Positions 27,074 through 36,522 of a stretch of 64,000 nt of DNA are shown piece after piece (position 1 is the stretch's first letter; every line of letters starts with the position of its first letter). A program made the position numbers and the translations under genes. Source of the stretch: Sediminibacillus terrae (lineage in GTDB: Bacteria; Bacillota; Bacilli; Bacillales; Amphibacillaceae); the NCBI RefSeq assembly GCF_009602435.1, contig NZ_VZDQ01000021.1, forward strand, positions 310,001 through 374,000, read 5' to 3'. The notes beneath the pieces were generated by a model. It was given only the letters and a program-made list of their open reading frames with translations, had not been told where the DNA came from and searched no databases.

Positions 27074-27445
27074 GGGTCATTAATCGGAATCGTATTCTTA
27101 CATAGTTCCTAAATTGGAACATTTGAGCAGGAAGGAAAAAAGAATTTTTATATCACTCGTTACCTTCATAACGAGAGAATAAAAAAAGGCTGTTTTTTTT
27201 TGGAGGCCACTGAAAAACTGAAGGTCTTTGAAAAGTAGAATGAAAAAAAGCGGTCTGTATGGAATTTAATTTCCATACAGACCGCTTTTTATCTAATTTC
27301 AAGTGATTTGTGCCCTCTATTCCTTCATTCGTTTAACGATTCGTTTCACATTAGCTGTGAAAATCGGCCATCGCACCTTGCATGCGCATGCCTTCGAGAC
27401 CCAAAGATGTGAATATCACTCCACCACCATTTGACAGAGAACCCT
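27074..27445. terminator. intergenic region with bidirectional terminator
   Basis: A 20-bp perfect stem, 27245-27264 against 27271-27290, with A-rich and T-rich flanks ends both the hydrolase (+) and the manganese catalase (-). A 7-bp stem CTCGTTA/TAACGAG lies at 27156-27175. No gene is seen in this 372-base gap. Confidence 0.85.
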
Positions 27446-28324
27446 TCAGTTTTTGGATGGACTTGAGTAATTTGCCTGGCTGGTTTCGGGTGGGAGAGTG
27501 TCAGGCGGTGCGGTACCATGAATATATGCTGGAGCAGGCTGCAGTTGAGGGTTTTGTCCCATCGCTTGTGGACGTGATACATATTCAAAGGAACCTTGGC
27601 CGTCCATGCTTTCTCCTTTCGCCCATCTGCCGTTCGAACTTTGTTCACCCTCCGAGAAGTTCATGAACGCATAAGAAACCTCTTGTTTTTCAAGTTCTTG
27701 CGGAAAGGTGCTCGGTACAATAGCTTTTTGATTGGCTTCCAATTCTTCAATAGCGGCCATCCATTGATTTTGATGCATTGTGTCTCTTGCGATTAAAAAG
27801 GAAAGCATATCTCTTACTCCAGGATCTGTCGTCGATTCATAAAGGCGGACGACCTGAAGGCGGCCCTGTGACTCTGCGTTCAAGTTGGCCCGGAAATCGG
27901 CAAGAAGGTTGCCGCTTGCTATTGTGTAACGCGAATTCCACGGATAACCGACGCTGTCTGTCGGAGTGGCTCCCAAGCCGGAAACAATTACATGCTGGGG
28001 ATTCATACCTCCCAGTACTGCCTCGACAGCAGGATTTTTAGCTGCCGCCTCCTCTTGCTCTTTTGCTGGAGCACCGTCTAACAATTGAGCAATCATGGTT
28101 GCAATCATTTCAACATGTGCTATTTCCTCGGTTCCTATGTCGAGCAGCATATCTTTGTATTTTTGTTCTGCCCGACAATTCCAACCTTGAAACAAATATT
28201 GCATCATCACCGTTATTTCCCCGAATTGGCCACCGAGAATTTCCTGAAGCTTTTTGGCGTAAACGGGATCTGGGCTGGTCGGTTTTGCATTGTATTGCAA
28301 TTCTTTTCTATGAGTAAACAACAC
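27446..28324 (-). CDS. manganese catalase family protein
   Basis: 292 residues of the dimanganese catalase family, which includes YdbD, YjqC and the spore-coat protein CotJC of B. subtilis. Likely metal ligands are the glutamates and histidines in GGQFGEITVMMQ, GTEEIAHVEM, LNAESQGRLQVVRLYE and DTMHQNQW. The C-terminal 60 residues are low complexity, rich in proline, glutamine and serine. It would break down hydrogen peroxide, possibly in spores. The start is ATG on the minus strand, and it is followed by the bidirectional terminator. Confidence 0.92.
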   Translation of the reverse strand: MLFTHRKELQYNAKPTSPDPVYAKKLQEILGGQFGEITVMMQYLFQGWNCRAEQKYKDMLLDIGTEEIAHVEMIATMIAQLLDGAPAKEQEEAAAKNPAVEAVLGGMNPQHVIVSGLGATPTDSVGYPWNSRYTIASGNLLADFRANLNAESQGRLQVVRLYESTTDPGVRDMLSFLIARDTMHQNQWMAAIEELEANQKAIVPSTFPQELEKQEVSYAFMNFSEGEQSSNGRWAKGESMDGQGSFEYVSRPQAMGQNPQLQPAPAYIHGTAPPDTLPPETSQANYSSPSKN

Positions 28325-28388
28325 TATCCCTCCAATCAGGTTTAACGTTATTATCCTTCACCTATTCAGAAATATTCCGGAATGAATA

Positions 28389-28490
28389 GTGACCAGGAAA
28401 AATGCATAATCAAAAAAGCAAAACCCGAACGGAGTATGTAAATCAACTCCGTTCGGGTTTTATTTTGGTCGAGATGCTTTTATCCCGGGC
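28389..28490. repeat. nested palindromic repeat, copy B (also terminator)
   Basis: A 16-bp perfect stem (28420-28435 against 28446-28461, around AAAACCCGAACGGAGT) is flanked by outer arms AAAAATGCATAATCA and its relative GGTCGAGATGCTTTTATCCC. It lies just past the stop of yidD on the minus strand and is T-rich on both strands. Related copies at 21466-21538 and 53820-53900. Confidence 0.78.
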
Positions 28491-28501
28491 TCTATCTTCG
28501 T

Positions 28502-28726
28502 TCATCGCTTTTTTTTCTCGGGAACCGGATCAATTCCTCCCGGATGGAAAGGGTGACATTTCAACAACCTTTTGATGGTCAAAAGTCCACCTTTTAAAAC
28601 TCCGAATCGTTGCAATGATTCTAATCCATATTGTGAACAAGTCGGATAAAACCTGCAAGTCGGAGGCTTCAGTGGACTAATTATTTTTTGATATAGCTTA
28701 ATGAAAAGAATAAACAATCTACTCAT
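28502..28726 (-). CDS. yidD: membrane protein insertion efficiency factor YidD
   Basis: 74 residues with the family signature [19 protein letters not shown] followed by [17 protein letters not shown]. YidD helps YidC/Oxa1-mediated insertion of membrane proteins; B. subtilis calls it YtjA. The N-terminal amphipathic helix attaches to the membrane. It ends near repeat copy B and begins 10 bases after folE2, so the two are probably cotranscribed on the minus strand. Confidence 0.94.
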   Translation of the reverse strand: MSRLFILFIKLYQKIISPLKPPTCRFYPTCSQYGLESLQRFGVLKGGLLTIKRLLKCHPFHPGGIDPVPEKKKR

Positions 28727-28735
28727 CTGCGTTTC

Positions 28736-29665
28736 CTACGCTTCTTGGTTTTTGTCATAGGATAACGAAGCTACCGCATCATGTAAATGGATTGATTCTT
28801 CATTTCGGCAAGAAACCTTGAATTTTTCTACAAACGGAAGCTCGTACAAGTCGGCAGCAACCAAACGGACGATATCTTCCACAAAACGCGGGTTTTCATA
28901 TGCCTGTTCTGTCACCATTTTTTCATCAGGACGCTTAAGCACAGGATGAATCCTTGCGCTTGCATTGCTTTCGGCAGCTTCCAACAACGCTTCCTTCCAA
29001 TCTGTTTCCTTCTCATCAAAATCTTGAGAAAGGACTGCAGTCATTTCCACTGTACCACGTTGGTTATGCGCGCTATACTCGCTTATTTCTTTTGAGCAAG
29101 GGCAAAGGGTCGTGATGGTTCCTGACAGAGTGACCTCGATTTGATGGCCCTTGTCCTGATCGTAAGTCACTTTGATGGCTGCATCGGCATGATTTAAGCC
29201 GGCCAACCCTGAGGAAGGCCCTTTTCGTTCAAAAAACCATGGAAAACCAACTTCCATTTGGGCATCCTTTTGTTTCAATCTGACGGCTAAATCCTTCGTA
29301 AACCTTTTTAAGGTGTCGATATCGATTGTATAACCATTTTGGTAATAGGCGTCAAGCTGTTCTGTAAATCGGCTCATATTCGTTCCTTTGCTATCTTTGT
29401 CAATACGGGAAGTAAAACGGAACGTACCAATGGTCGTTTGGTTATTTGGTGCTAAATGGCTTGTTATGTTTATCGGATTTTTAACGTTGGCGATGCCAAC
29501 AGCGTCAATATCGAATAAAAAATCTTTTTTAGAATTTTGAAGATCTGCCATTTTTTCTTTATCGACAGGCTTTGTTTTCGGACCAGGGGCGACAGATCCG
29601 AATAATTTATGACGTTCAGCCTTGCTTGGCAATGTTTTCTTATTTTTAAGTTCTGTATTGTTCAT
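28736..29665 (-). CDS. folE2: GTP cyclohydrolase FolE2 (type IB)
   Basis: 309 residues of the COG1469 family. The catalytic cysteine segment TTLCPCSKEIS and the histidine-containing SAHNQRG are present. It makes dihydroneopterin triphosphate from GTP, the first step to folate, using metals other than zinc, and in B. subtilis the relative YciA is induced by zinc shortage. The open frame begins about 60 codons earlier, but ATG at 29665 has GAAAGGAG 8 bases upstream and gives family length. No convincing Zur box was found. Confidence 0.94.
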   Translation of the reverse strand: MNNTELKNKKTLPSKAERHKLFGSVAPGPKTKPVDKEKMADLQNSKKDFLFDIDAVGIANVKNPINITSHLAPNNQTTIGTFRFTSRIDKDSKGTNMSRFTEQLDAYYQNGYTIDIDTLKRFTKDLAVRLKQKDAQMEVGFPWFFERKGPSSGLAGLNHADAAIKVTYDQDKGHQIEVTLSGTITTLCPCSKEISEYSAHNQRGTVEMTAVLSQDFDEKETDWKEALLEAAESNASARIHPVLKRPDEKMVTEQAYENPRFVEDIVRLVAADLYELPFVEKFKVSCRNEESIHLHDAVASLSYDKNQEA

Positions 29666-29804
29666 AGCAGTGGCTCCTTTCAACCATTCAACTAATAAAA
29701 GTATAGTAAATGATAATTTATTATTCAATTTTTCAGCTTGTAAGCAAATTAATTTAAAAATTTTTATCAAGATGTAATGATTATAAAGTAAGAGGTTGAA
29801 ATAC

Positions 29805-29838
29805 AAGGGAAAAGGACCCGGCTGGAGCCTGATCCTTT
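29805..29838 (-). terminator. terminator after plsY
   Basis: On the minus strand AAAGGATC...GGTCCTTT with inner GGCT/AGCC pairs (complement of 29811-29838), followed by TCCCTT. It separates plsY from folE2. Confidence 0.8.
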
Positions 29839-29844
29839 GCATTT

Positions 29845-30426
29845 TCACATCCAGGTGATTTTGGGTTCTGTTTTATTGATGATCCGCTTAATGTTGGCTC
29901 GATGACGGTAAAAAACAAAGATAGTCATCAATGAAGTCACAATTAACAAACCGGTTTCCTGGAAAATGATAGTGAGCACAACTGTGACAATACCGGTGAT
30001 CATGGAAGATAACGATACATATTTCGTTAAGAACAGACTTAAAAAGAAAGTTGCCAGCATGATGATGAACAACAGCGGGTTTACTCCGAGAATCACACCT
30101 CCGGAAGTAGCCACTGCTTTTCCGCCTTTAAACTTAGCAAACACCGGATACATGTGGCCAAAGACCGCAAACATACCAATGATCAATGCATTGACATCAG
30201 CATTGAGAACTTGGGGAAGAATAACCGCCAAGGTCCCTTTGAGAATATCGGAAGCCGTCACGAGCAAACCAGCTTTGAAACCAAGGACCCGAAAAGAGTT
30301 GGTGCCTCCAAGATTGCCGCTTCCATGTTCACGGATATCGATTTTAAATCCGAGCTTTCCGACGATTAATCCGAAAGGAATTGATCCGATAAGATATGCA
30401 ATAACTGCAAAAATAATATAACCCAT
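29845..30426 (-). CDS. plsY: glycerol-3-phosphate acyltransferase PlsY
   Basis: 193 residues with five membrane helices and the three PlsY motifs: [29 protein letters not shown] and the glycine-rich [12 protein letters not shown]. It acylates glycerol 3-phosphate from acyl-phosphate made by PlsX, the first step of phospholipid synthesis. The ATG at 30426 lies 8 bases after AAGGAG; a TTG two codons earlier is too near the site. It is divergent from the region before the ABC importer; in B. subtilis the gene (yneS) is likewise near yneT-parEC. Confidence 0.96.
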   Translation of the reverse strand: MGYIIFAVIAYLIGSIPFGLIVGKLGFKIDIREHGSGNLGGTNSFRVLGFKAGLLVTASDILKGTLAVILPQVLNADVNALIIGMFAVFGHMYPVFAKFKGGKAVATSGGVILGVNPLLFIIMLATFFLSLFLTKYVSLSSMITGIVTVVLTIIFQETGLLIVTSLMTIFVFYRHRANIKRIINKTEPKITWM

Positions 30427-30603
30427 TTGCAAAACTCCTTTTTAACAATGCACAGCTTGTAATTTCATTTTATCATGAAGGGGAAACAGTTACATCAGAA
30501 ACTTTACCTTTTGTTCCAAGAAGGGTGTTAGCGGGACTCTGTCTCAAGGTTTCAAAGCTACTTTCGGGACAGTACTCCCAACAAATTTTGTCGGAGGTGA
30601 ATA

Positions 30604-30678
30604 ATGTATTGCGCTTTTGCTGGCAGGATACAAACTATAATTGTTTTCAATTGTATCTGCCAGGGTAAAGGAAAATAA
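30604..30678 (+). CDS. possible 24-residue leader peptide across a dyad, before the ABC importer
   Basis: ATG at 30604 is preceded by TCGGAGGTGA, a near-perfect ribosome site, and opens 24 codons with three cysteines (MYC..., FNCICQGKGK). An inverted repeat, CTGGCAGGATACAA (30620-30633) against TTGTATCTGCCAG (30651-30663), lies inside it. If transcribed this could be a translation-attenuation leader. However TATAAT at 30636-30641 sits in the loop of the dyad, so the repeat could instead be an operator around the -10. Only one reading can be right. Confidence 0.4.
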   Translation: MYCAFAGRIQTIIVFNCICQGKGK

Positions 30679-30705
30679 TCCAAAAATTTAACAAGGGAGA
30701 ATAAC

Positions 30706-31773
30706 ATGATTCAATTTGATAATGTTTCCAAAATTTATCCTGACGGCACTACTGCAGTTGAAAAGTTGAACTTGACTGTTGAAGAAGGGGAATTACTCAC
30801 CTTGATCGGTCCAAGCGGCTGTGGAAAAACGACAACGATGAAGATGATCAACCGACTGATTGAACCGTCTACAGGGACGATAAGCATACATAACAAAAAT
30901 ATAAGTGACTATAATATTCATGAACTCCGTTGGAATATTGGGTATGTGCTTCAAGAAATAGCACTTTTTCCACACTTGACGATCGAAGAGAATATTATGA
31001 TCGTGCCCGAAATGAAAAAATGGGGAAAACAAGAAATTCGGCACAGGGTAGATGAATTGATGGAAATGGTCGGCCTTGATCCGGATAACTTCAAAAAAAG
31101 AAGGCCGCATGAATTATCAGGCGGCCAACAACAGCGTGTCGGGGTTTTAAGAGCTTTGGCAGCCGACCCGGACATCCTGTTGATGGATGAACCGTTTAGC
31201 GCTCTTGACCCTATCACAAGAGAGCAGCTGCAAAGCGACATCCGCTCCCTCCAAAAGGAAATCAAAAAGACCATTGTTTTCGTCACTCATGATATCGATG
31301 AAGCGATGGCTCTCGGTGATCGAGTTTGCTTAATGAAAAATGGCGAAATTGTACAAGTTGATAAGCCGCAGAAGTTGATTCTCGAGCCACGTACTGATTT
31401 TGTGAGAAATTTTATTGGTGAAAAGAAATCACCATGGCAGACTGCTGTGGACGTAATTATGGATCAATCCAAAACCAGGATGATTTCCCGTTTGCAATAT
31501 GAGCGGAAAAACTTCAACCCTAATGGCGTTTATATTATTGTAGATGAAGAAAATCAGTACATAGGAACGTACAAAGATGGTCAAAAAATGGAACATCCCG
31601 AGCTGCCCAATGACATGCAGTTGGTGCAGACAACGGAAATATTTCTCCGGAATGAAATCGACATATTGCCTGTCGTCCAGGACAACCGAGTAATCGGTAC
31701 ATTGTCTTACGGAGACATCGTCCATTATTTGGACAGCAAAACGAAAGTGGAAAACGGGGTGATTCATCAATGA
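30706..31773 (+). CDS. ABC importer ATPase with CBS domains (OpuCA / EgtV type)
   Basis: 355 residues. The ATPase has Walker A GPSGCGKTT at 35-43, signature LSGGQQQR, Walker B ILLMDEPFSALDP and the switch histidine in VFVTHDIDEA. Two CBS domains occupy about residues 250-345. This is the quaternary-amine uptake class (OpuCA, ProV, BilEA, EgtV). CBS domains in OpuA sense ionic strength. Its stop overlaps the permease start by 4 bp, so the importer is a two-gene operon. Confidence 0.93.
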   Translation: MIQFDNVSKIYPDGTTAVEKLNLTVEEGELLTLIGPSGCGKTTTMKMINRLIEPSTGTISIHNKNISDYNIHELRWNIGYVLQEIALFPHLTIEENIMIVPEMKKWGKQEIRHRVDELMEMVGLDPDNFKKRRPHELSGGQQQRVGVLRALAADPDILLMDEPFSALDPITREQLQSDIRSLQKEIKKTIVFVTHDIDEAMALGDRVCLMKNGEIVQVDKPQKLILEPRTDFVRNFIGEKKSPWQTAVDVIMDQSKTRMISRLQYERKNFNPNGVYIIVDEENQYIGTYKDGQKMEHPELPNDMQLVQTTEIFLRNEIDILPVVQDNRVIGTLSYGDIVHYLDSKTKVENGVIHQ

Positions 31774-33293
31774 ATCATTTTTTGGATGTTTTCCAGTCAC
31801 GCCAAACCATGTTATGGGAAAAAGTTTGGGAGCATTTACAAATCTCTATTATTTCCTTGTTGATTGCGGTAGTAGTAGCGGTGCCGCTCGGTATTGCACT
31901 CACCAGATCGAAAAGGCTGGCTGAGCCGATTATCGGCATCACTGCTGTTCTGCAAACCATCCCGAGCCTGGCAGTACTCGCATTTCTCATTCCGTTTTTA
32001 GGAATAGGAAGACAGCCGGCGATTGTGGCATTGATAGCCTATGGCCTTTTACCGATTTTACGAAATACATATACCGGGATAAAAGAAGTTGACCCTGCAC
32101 TGAAAGAAGCAGCTACCGGTATGGGGATGAATACATTTCGCCGACTCTCGAAAGTCGAGCTGCCTTTGGCCATGCCGGTCATTATGGCGGGGATACGGAC
32201 TTCGATGGTATTGATAGTGGGAACAACGACGATTGCCGCTCTCATCGGTGCAGGAGGCCTTGGAGAGCTCATATTGCTGGGAATCGACCGGGGCGGTGAG
32301 ATCAATTTGATCTTACTTGGGGCTATTCCGGCTGCATTGTTAGCAGTAATACTGGATTTTATTTTAAGAATAGTAGAAAGGGCTTCTGTTAAGGCAGGTT
32401 TCCGTTCCTTGGCAGCAGTGCTTTTGGCTGCAATTTTAATCATTGTCGGTCCCTTTTTGGCAAATACGCAACAACAAACCGATTTAGTAATTGGAGGAAA
32501 ATTGAACGCGGAGCCTTCCATCTTGATCAATATGTATAAAATCCTTATCGAAGAAGAGACGGATTTGAACGTGGAACTGGAAGAAGGGCTTGGTAAAACG
32601 GCATTTGTATTCAGTGCTCTGCAGGAAGGCAGTATTGATATCTATCCTGAATTCACGGGTACTGCCATTGTTACCCATCTTGAAGAACAGGCAGAGAGCA
32701 ATGACGCCAGGGAAGTCTATGAACAGGCGAAAGAAGGGATGCTGGAACGGTACGACATGGCATTCTTGGAACCGATGGCATATAACAATACGTACACTCT
32801 GGCGACTACCCGGGAATTTGCGGAAGGGAATGATCTGCAAACGATAAGTGATCTGAAATCCATTGATGATGAAATCACTGCTGGATTCACGCTGGAATTC
32901 AATGATAGAGAAGATGGCTATCAAGGCATTCGTGAATTGTATGGAATTGAATTTGGCGAAGTCAGGACCATGGAGCCGGGCATCCGTCAGGGAGCTATCG
33001 AAGATGGCCAAGTAGATTTGATCGATGCCTATTCGACAGATAGCTATATGGTGGAATTGGATTTAATCGCTTTGGAAGATGATAAAAATTTGTTCCCTCC
33101 ATACCAAGGCGCTCCATTGATGAGACAGGAAACGCTTGATCGTTATCCAGAGCTCGAAGACATTCTAAACCAGCTCGCCGGTAAGATTACGGATGAGCAA
33201 ATGAGGGAAATGAATTACCAAGTGGATTATGAGGAGAAGAGTTACGAGGAAGTGGCAAGAAATTACCTTCAGGATGAGGGATTAATCGACTAG
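31770..33293 (+). CDS. ABC importer permease fused to substrate-binding protein (EgtU / BilEB type)
   Basis: 507 residues. Residues 1-220 form a permease with about six helices and the EAA loop EAATGMGMNTFRRLSKVELP; residues about 235-507 form an OpuAC-type binding domain (VIGGKLNAEPSILIN, DIYPEFTGTA, FPPYQGAPL), tethered outside the cell. This fused design is shared by Listeria BilEB and by the ergothioneine transporter EgtU of Streptococcus pneumoniae, unlike the four-gene B. subtilis OpuB/OpuC. Substrate could be ergothioneine, betaine, carnitine or choline; sequence alone does not settle it. Confidence 0.9.
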   Translation: MNHFLDVFQSRQTMLWEKVWEHLQISIISLLIAVVVAVPLGIALTRSKRLAEPIIGITAVLQTIPSLAVLAFLIPFLGIGRQPAIVALIAYGLLPILRNTYTGIKEVDPALKEAATGMGMNTFRRLSKVELPLAMPVIMAGIRTSMVLIVGTTTIAALIGAGGLGELILLGIDRGGEINLILLGAIPAALLAVILDFILRIVERASVKAGFRSLAAVLLAAILIIVGPFLANTQQQTDLVIGGKLNAEPSILINMYKILIEEETDLNVELEEGLGKTAFVFSALQEGSIDIYPEFTGTAIVTHLEEQAESNDAREVYEQAKEGMLERYDMAFLEPMAYNNTYTLATTREFAEGNDLQTISDLKSIDDEITAGFTLEFNDREDGYQGIRELYGIEFGEVRTMEPGIRQGAIEDGQVDLIDAYSTDSYMVELDLIALEDDKNLFPPYQGAPLMRQETLDRYPELEDILNQLAGKITDEQMREMNYQVDYEEKSYEEVARNYLQDEGLID

Positions 33294-33309
33294 AGAAAGG
33301 AGAAAAAAT

Positions 33310-33729
33310 ATGGCATACCAAGCGCCAGGTAAACAGGAAATGAGAAGTATACTGGAGGAAGCGGAAACCATTGCAGTAGTCGGTCTTTCCGACAAGCCGG
33401 AAAGGACCTCTTATCAGATTGCCAAAGCTATGCAGGAAGCTGGTTACAAGATTATCCCTGTCAATCCGGAAATTGACGAAACACTGGGCGAAAAAGCATA
33501 CGATACACTTGCCGAAGTGGAGGAAGACATCGATATAATCAATGTTTTTCGTCGTTCTGAATTTCTATACAGTGTTGCAGAACAGGCTGTTGAAACAAAT
33601 GCCGATGTTTTTTGGGCACAGCAAGGCATTTTTGATGAAAAAGTATATGAATTTTTAAAAGAGAAAAATTTCACCGTTATCATGGATATGTGCATCAAGG
33701 TGGCCCATTCCATAACGATTGGAAAATAA
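33310..33729 (+). CDS. yneT: CoA-binding domain protein YneT
   Basis: A 139-residue Rossmann-fold CoA-binding protein of the succinyl-CoA synthetase alpha-like type, with IAVVGLSDKPERTSYQIAKA near the N terminus and VFWAQQGIFDE and DMCIKVAH near the C terminus. It has no catalytic domain. Role unknown in Bacillus. The start is ATG with GAGAAAGGAG upstream, 16 bp after the importer gene, so it may be read from the same promoter; in B. subtilis it lies between plsY and parE. Confidence 0.92.
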   Translation: MAYQAPGKQEMRSILEEAETIAVVGLSDKPERTSYQIAKAMQEAGYKIIPVNPEIDETLGEKAYDTLAEVEEDIDIINVFRRSEFLYSVAEQAVETNADVFWAQQGIFDEKVYEFLKEKNFTVIMDMCIKVAHSITIGK

Positions 33730-33738
33730 ACGTTGATT

Positions 33739-33767
33739 AAATCCCCCTTTTTTAGGGGGATTTTTTA
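33739..33767 (+). terminator. terminator after yneT
   Basis: AAATCCCCC, a T-rich loop, GGGGGATTTTTT. Confidence 0.95.
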
Positions 33768-33875
33768 ATCTTCACAAATTGAAAAATGACACTTGATTTG
33801 AATTCGACTTCCTGTCTTCCTACATGTATTGTTTAGGATAACGTGTACCCTCTCTGAGGAAAAAAATTTCTCGGA

Positions 33876-34152
33876 AGCTGCTCTGTCCCATGGGTATGCA
33901 TTTTCCGTTCTGATAGATTTCTTAAGAAAGGTGAAGCTATACTACAACATGTCTAACATCCCGCCCTCCTGATCCAGGTGAGAACCCCCTTCTAGCAGTA
34001 GCGGAACACGGAGAAGGCCGAAGACACCGGACGATGGGTCTGCATCTCCCTGTAAGGCTCCGCAGCGGGATTCCTCGGTCCAAGGAGGCGTGTTCAAGTA
34101 GAACCCTGAGTGAGGCCGTACCCATGGAAAGGGCGAAGTGTGCTGCTGCAGC
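33876..34152 (+). ncRNA. candidate structured RNA, family not recognised
   Basis: This stretch is clearly richer in GC than its flanks and has no credible gene. Helices nest consistently: GCTGC (33877-33881) with GCAGC (34148-34152); CCATGGGTATG (33888-33898) with CGTACCCATGG (34117-34127), 11 bp with one G-T; ATCCCGC (33958-33964) with GCGGGAT (34065-34071); CCTTCT (33988-33993) with AGAAGG (34012-34017); local hairpins GATG/CATC and GTTC/GAAC (34092-34104). A closed multi-branched fold of about 275 bases is typical of a structured ncRNA. It does not show the conserved cores of tmRNA, RNase P RNA, SRP RNA or a T-box. Strand is a guess based on flanking genes. Confidence 0.55.
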
Positions 34153-34483
34153 GGATATATATTGACCTATCCATCATCACAATAAAAGAGTTAGTTATCA
34201 GTTTCTTTCAAATCCGTATATATTTGTTGAACAATATCTTTTTTTAATGCTGCCAGGGAGCTTCACTTTGTTGGACATTTCACCTGTATCAGTACGCCAG
34301 GGATTGACTTTGTCGCTACTTTTTCCTTAGGATATAAAAGAGTATGGAGGGTGATTTTCCCCTTGGCGGTTTGCGAATTTGGAAAAAAAGGCTAAAATAA
34401 GAAAAGCGCTTAAAATTTCTTCGGAAGCGAGACGATCCAGAAAATCGGACCAGGGCCGTTTTCTAAGCAATTCTTTACAGTGG
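34153..34483. other. intergenic region before the parE promoter
   Basis: About 330 AT-rich bases after the RNA candidate. No reading frame with a ribosome site and no clear hairpin terminator were noticed. Confidence 0.4.
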
Positions 34484-34505
34484 CAAACATTTGTTCTATT
34501 ATAAT
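34484..34505 (+). promoter_or_regulatory. LexA box and -10 of parEC
   Basis: CAAACATTTGTTCT (34484-34497) carries the AAC-N4-GTT core and is close to the LexA consensus CRAACRNRYGTTYG. TATAAT follows at 34500-34505; the -35 is weak (TTTACA at 34474 has a 20-bp spacer). parEC is a known LexA target in B. subtilis. Confidence 0.7.
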
Positions 34506-34518
34506 GCAAAGAGAGTAG

Positions 34519-36492
<1,974 letters not shown>

Positions 36493-36522
36493 AACCAGTC
36501 GTTTGAAACGGGGGGAGCCTAC

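Noticed and set aside
29708-29735. Possible Zur box upstream of folE2 (TGATAATTTATTATTCA)
   Set aside because: The palindrome is imperfect and does not match the 7-1-7 Zur consensus well; AT-rich background explains it.
33937-34125. 62-codon minus-strand frame rich in arginine and serine
   Set aside because: It lies in the GC-rich RNA-like island, has no ribosome site and its composition is that of a chance frame in structured GC-rich sequence.
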